A stretch of DNA of 5,576 bases. It comes from Bacteroidota bacterium (GTDB lineage Bacteria; Bacteroidota; Bacteroidia; UKL13-3). Both the position numbers and the translations under genes were made by a program. The stretch lies in contig CANHRW010000136.1 of the NCBI GenBank assembly GCA_947462865.1, positions 1-5,576 on the forward strand. The letters are read 5' to 3'. A model generated the notes under the pieces. The model did no database searches. It was not told where the DNA came from and was given only the letters and a program-made list of their open reading frames with translations. Every line of letters begins with the position of its first letter. Position 1 is the first letter of the stretch. Below, piece after piece: positions 4,636-5,576 of this stretch.

Positions 4636-5576
4636 ATGCAAGTCGAACAATTTTCTTATGACAACCGGATTGTCCGGAATTTTATGATTGCCTCCGTCAT
4701 TTTTGCTATTGTAGGAATGCTGGTTGGGGTTATTATCGCTATTCAGCTCTATGCACCAGCAATGAATTTGGGTATTCCTTATACTTCGTTTGGAAGGTTA
4801 AGGCCATTACATACCAATGCAGTCATTTTTGCCTTTGTTGGGAATGCCATTTTTGCAGGTATTTATTATTCATTGCAAAGACTTTGCAAAGCAAGGTTGT
4901 TTAGCGATACATTGAGTAAAATTCACTTTTGGGGATGGCAGCTTATCATTTTAGCCGCCGCCATTACATTGCCCTTAGGTATTACAACCTCTAAAGAGTA
5001 TGCTGAATTAGAGTGGCCTATAGACATTGCAATTGCTTTGGTTTGGGTGGTATTTGGTATCAATATGTTTGGAACCATTATCAAAAGAAGAGAAAAACAT
5101 ATGTATGTAGCCATTTGGTTCTACATAGCAACTTTTGTTACTGTGGCAGTATTGCATATTGTAAACTCTTTTGAATTGCCTATTGGTTTCTTAAAAAGCT
5201 ACATGTTGTATGCAGGTGTTCAAGATGCCTTGGTACAATGGTGGTACGGACACAATGCAGTTGCCTTCTTTTTAACAACACCGTTTTTGGGGTTGATGTA
5301 TTATTACTTACCTAAAGCTGTAAATAGACCAGTTTATTCATACAAACTTTCTATTTTACACTTCTGGACTTTGATTTTTTTATACATCTGGGCAGGCCCT
5401 CACCATTTGTTGTATTCTTCATTGCCAGATTGGGCGCAGTCTTTAGGTGTCGTGTTTTCAATTATGTTGATTGCACCTTCATGGGGTGGCATGATCAATG
5501 GATTACTGACTTTGAGAGGTGCCTGGGATAAAGTTAGAGATGAACCTGTATTGAAATTTTTTGCAGTAGGTGTAAC
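4636..5576 (+). CDS. ccoN: CcoN, catalytic heme-copper subunit I of cbb3-type cytochrome c oxidase (3' truncated)
   Basis: 313 complete codons are visible before the right edge. This polytopic membrane protein reduces O2 to water at a heme b3-CuB centre and pumps protons. Ligands seen: His59 in RLRPLHTN (low-spin heme b); His206 in QWWYGHNAV, and His256/His257 in YIWAGPHHLL (CuB); and Tyr250, the cross-linked tyrosine of cbb3 oxidases in helix VII. These are each one position lower than the residues recalled for Pseudomonas stutzeri CcoN (60, 207, 257, 258, 251). SLPDWAQSLGVVFSIMLIAP (about 262-281) and the following SWGG are also typical of CcoN. The heme b3 ligand and the second low-spin heme ligand, expected near residues 346-348, lie outside. 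Whether the gene is separate or a ccoN-ccoO fusion, as found in some Bacteroidota, cannot be seen. ATG 4636 is the natural start, with no Shine-Dalgarno. It has its own FNR-like promoter. Confidence 0.97.
   Translation, partial: MQVEQFSYDNRIVRNFMIASVIFAIVGMLVGVIIAIQLYAPAMNLGIPYTSFGRLRPLHTNAVIFAFVGNAIFAGIYYSLQRLCKARLFSDTLSKIHFWGWQLIILAAAITLPLGITTSKEYAELEWPIDIAIALVWVVFGINMFGTIIKRREKHMYVAIWFYIATFVTVAVLHIVNSFELPIGFLKSYMLYAGVQDALVQWWYGHNAVAFFLTTPFLGLMYYYLPKAVNRPVYSYKLSILHFWTLIFLYIWAGPHHLLYSSLPDWAQSLGVVFSIMLIAPSWGGMINGLLTLRGAWDKVRDEPVLKFFAVGV

Overview
The window looks like AT-rich chromosomal DNA of a member of the Bacteroidota. Genes are tightly packed on the + strand, recognisable Shine-Dalgarno sequences are lacking, and two intergenic regions carry a TAnnTTTG box, the -7 element of Bacteroidota promoters. 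The order Crp/Fnr regulator, patatin-like protein, universal stress protein, CcoI, CcoS, CcoN matches a high-affinity cbb3-type cytochrome c oxidase locus. The genus cannot be told from this sequence.

Layout, left to right. Bases 1-214 hold the 3' end of a Crp/Fnr-family regulator. It overlaps by 14 nt a complete patatin-like phospholipase gene (201-965). A 128-nt gap (966-1093) holds an FNR-like operator and a promoter. Then come a degenerate two-domain universal stress protein (1094-1924), a CcoI-type copper P-type ATPase starting in an ATGA overlap (1921-4347), and the very short ccoS (4351-4512), 3 nt after the ccoI stop. A second gap (4513-4635) holds a second operator and promoter. It is followed by ccoN, the catalytic subunit of cbb3 oxidase, which runs off the right edge at residue 313.

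How the genes work together. CcoI exports copper for the heme-copper centre, CcoS is needed for correct cofactor loading, and CcoN is the protein that receives heme and CuB. The assembly genes (usp-ccoI-ccoS) and the structural gene (ccoN) appear to be separate transcription units under matching promoters. Each has CTACTGAT-N4-ATCATTTT, the heptamer TGTCATA 30 bp after the operator start, and a TAnnTTTG box exactly 58 bp after the operator start. The neighbouring Crp/Fnr regulator is the obvious candidate to bind both, giving joint induction at low oxygen. This regulatory reading is inference from sequence.

No mobile element, CRISPR array, tRNA or rRNA was seen. The gene content is a known kind of respiratory locus, not a new system. 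The most interesting signals are the paired, identically spaced operators, a perfect TTGAT/ATCAA palindrome over the presumed ccoN transcription start, and the translation start of the usp gene.
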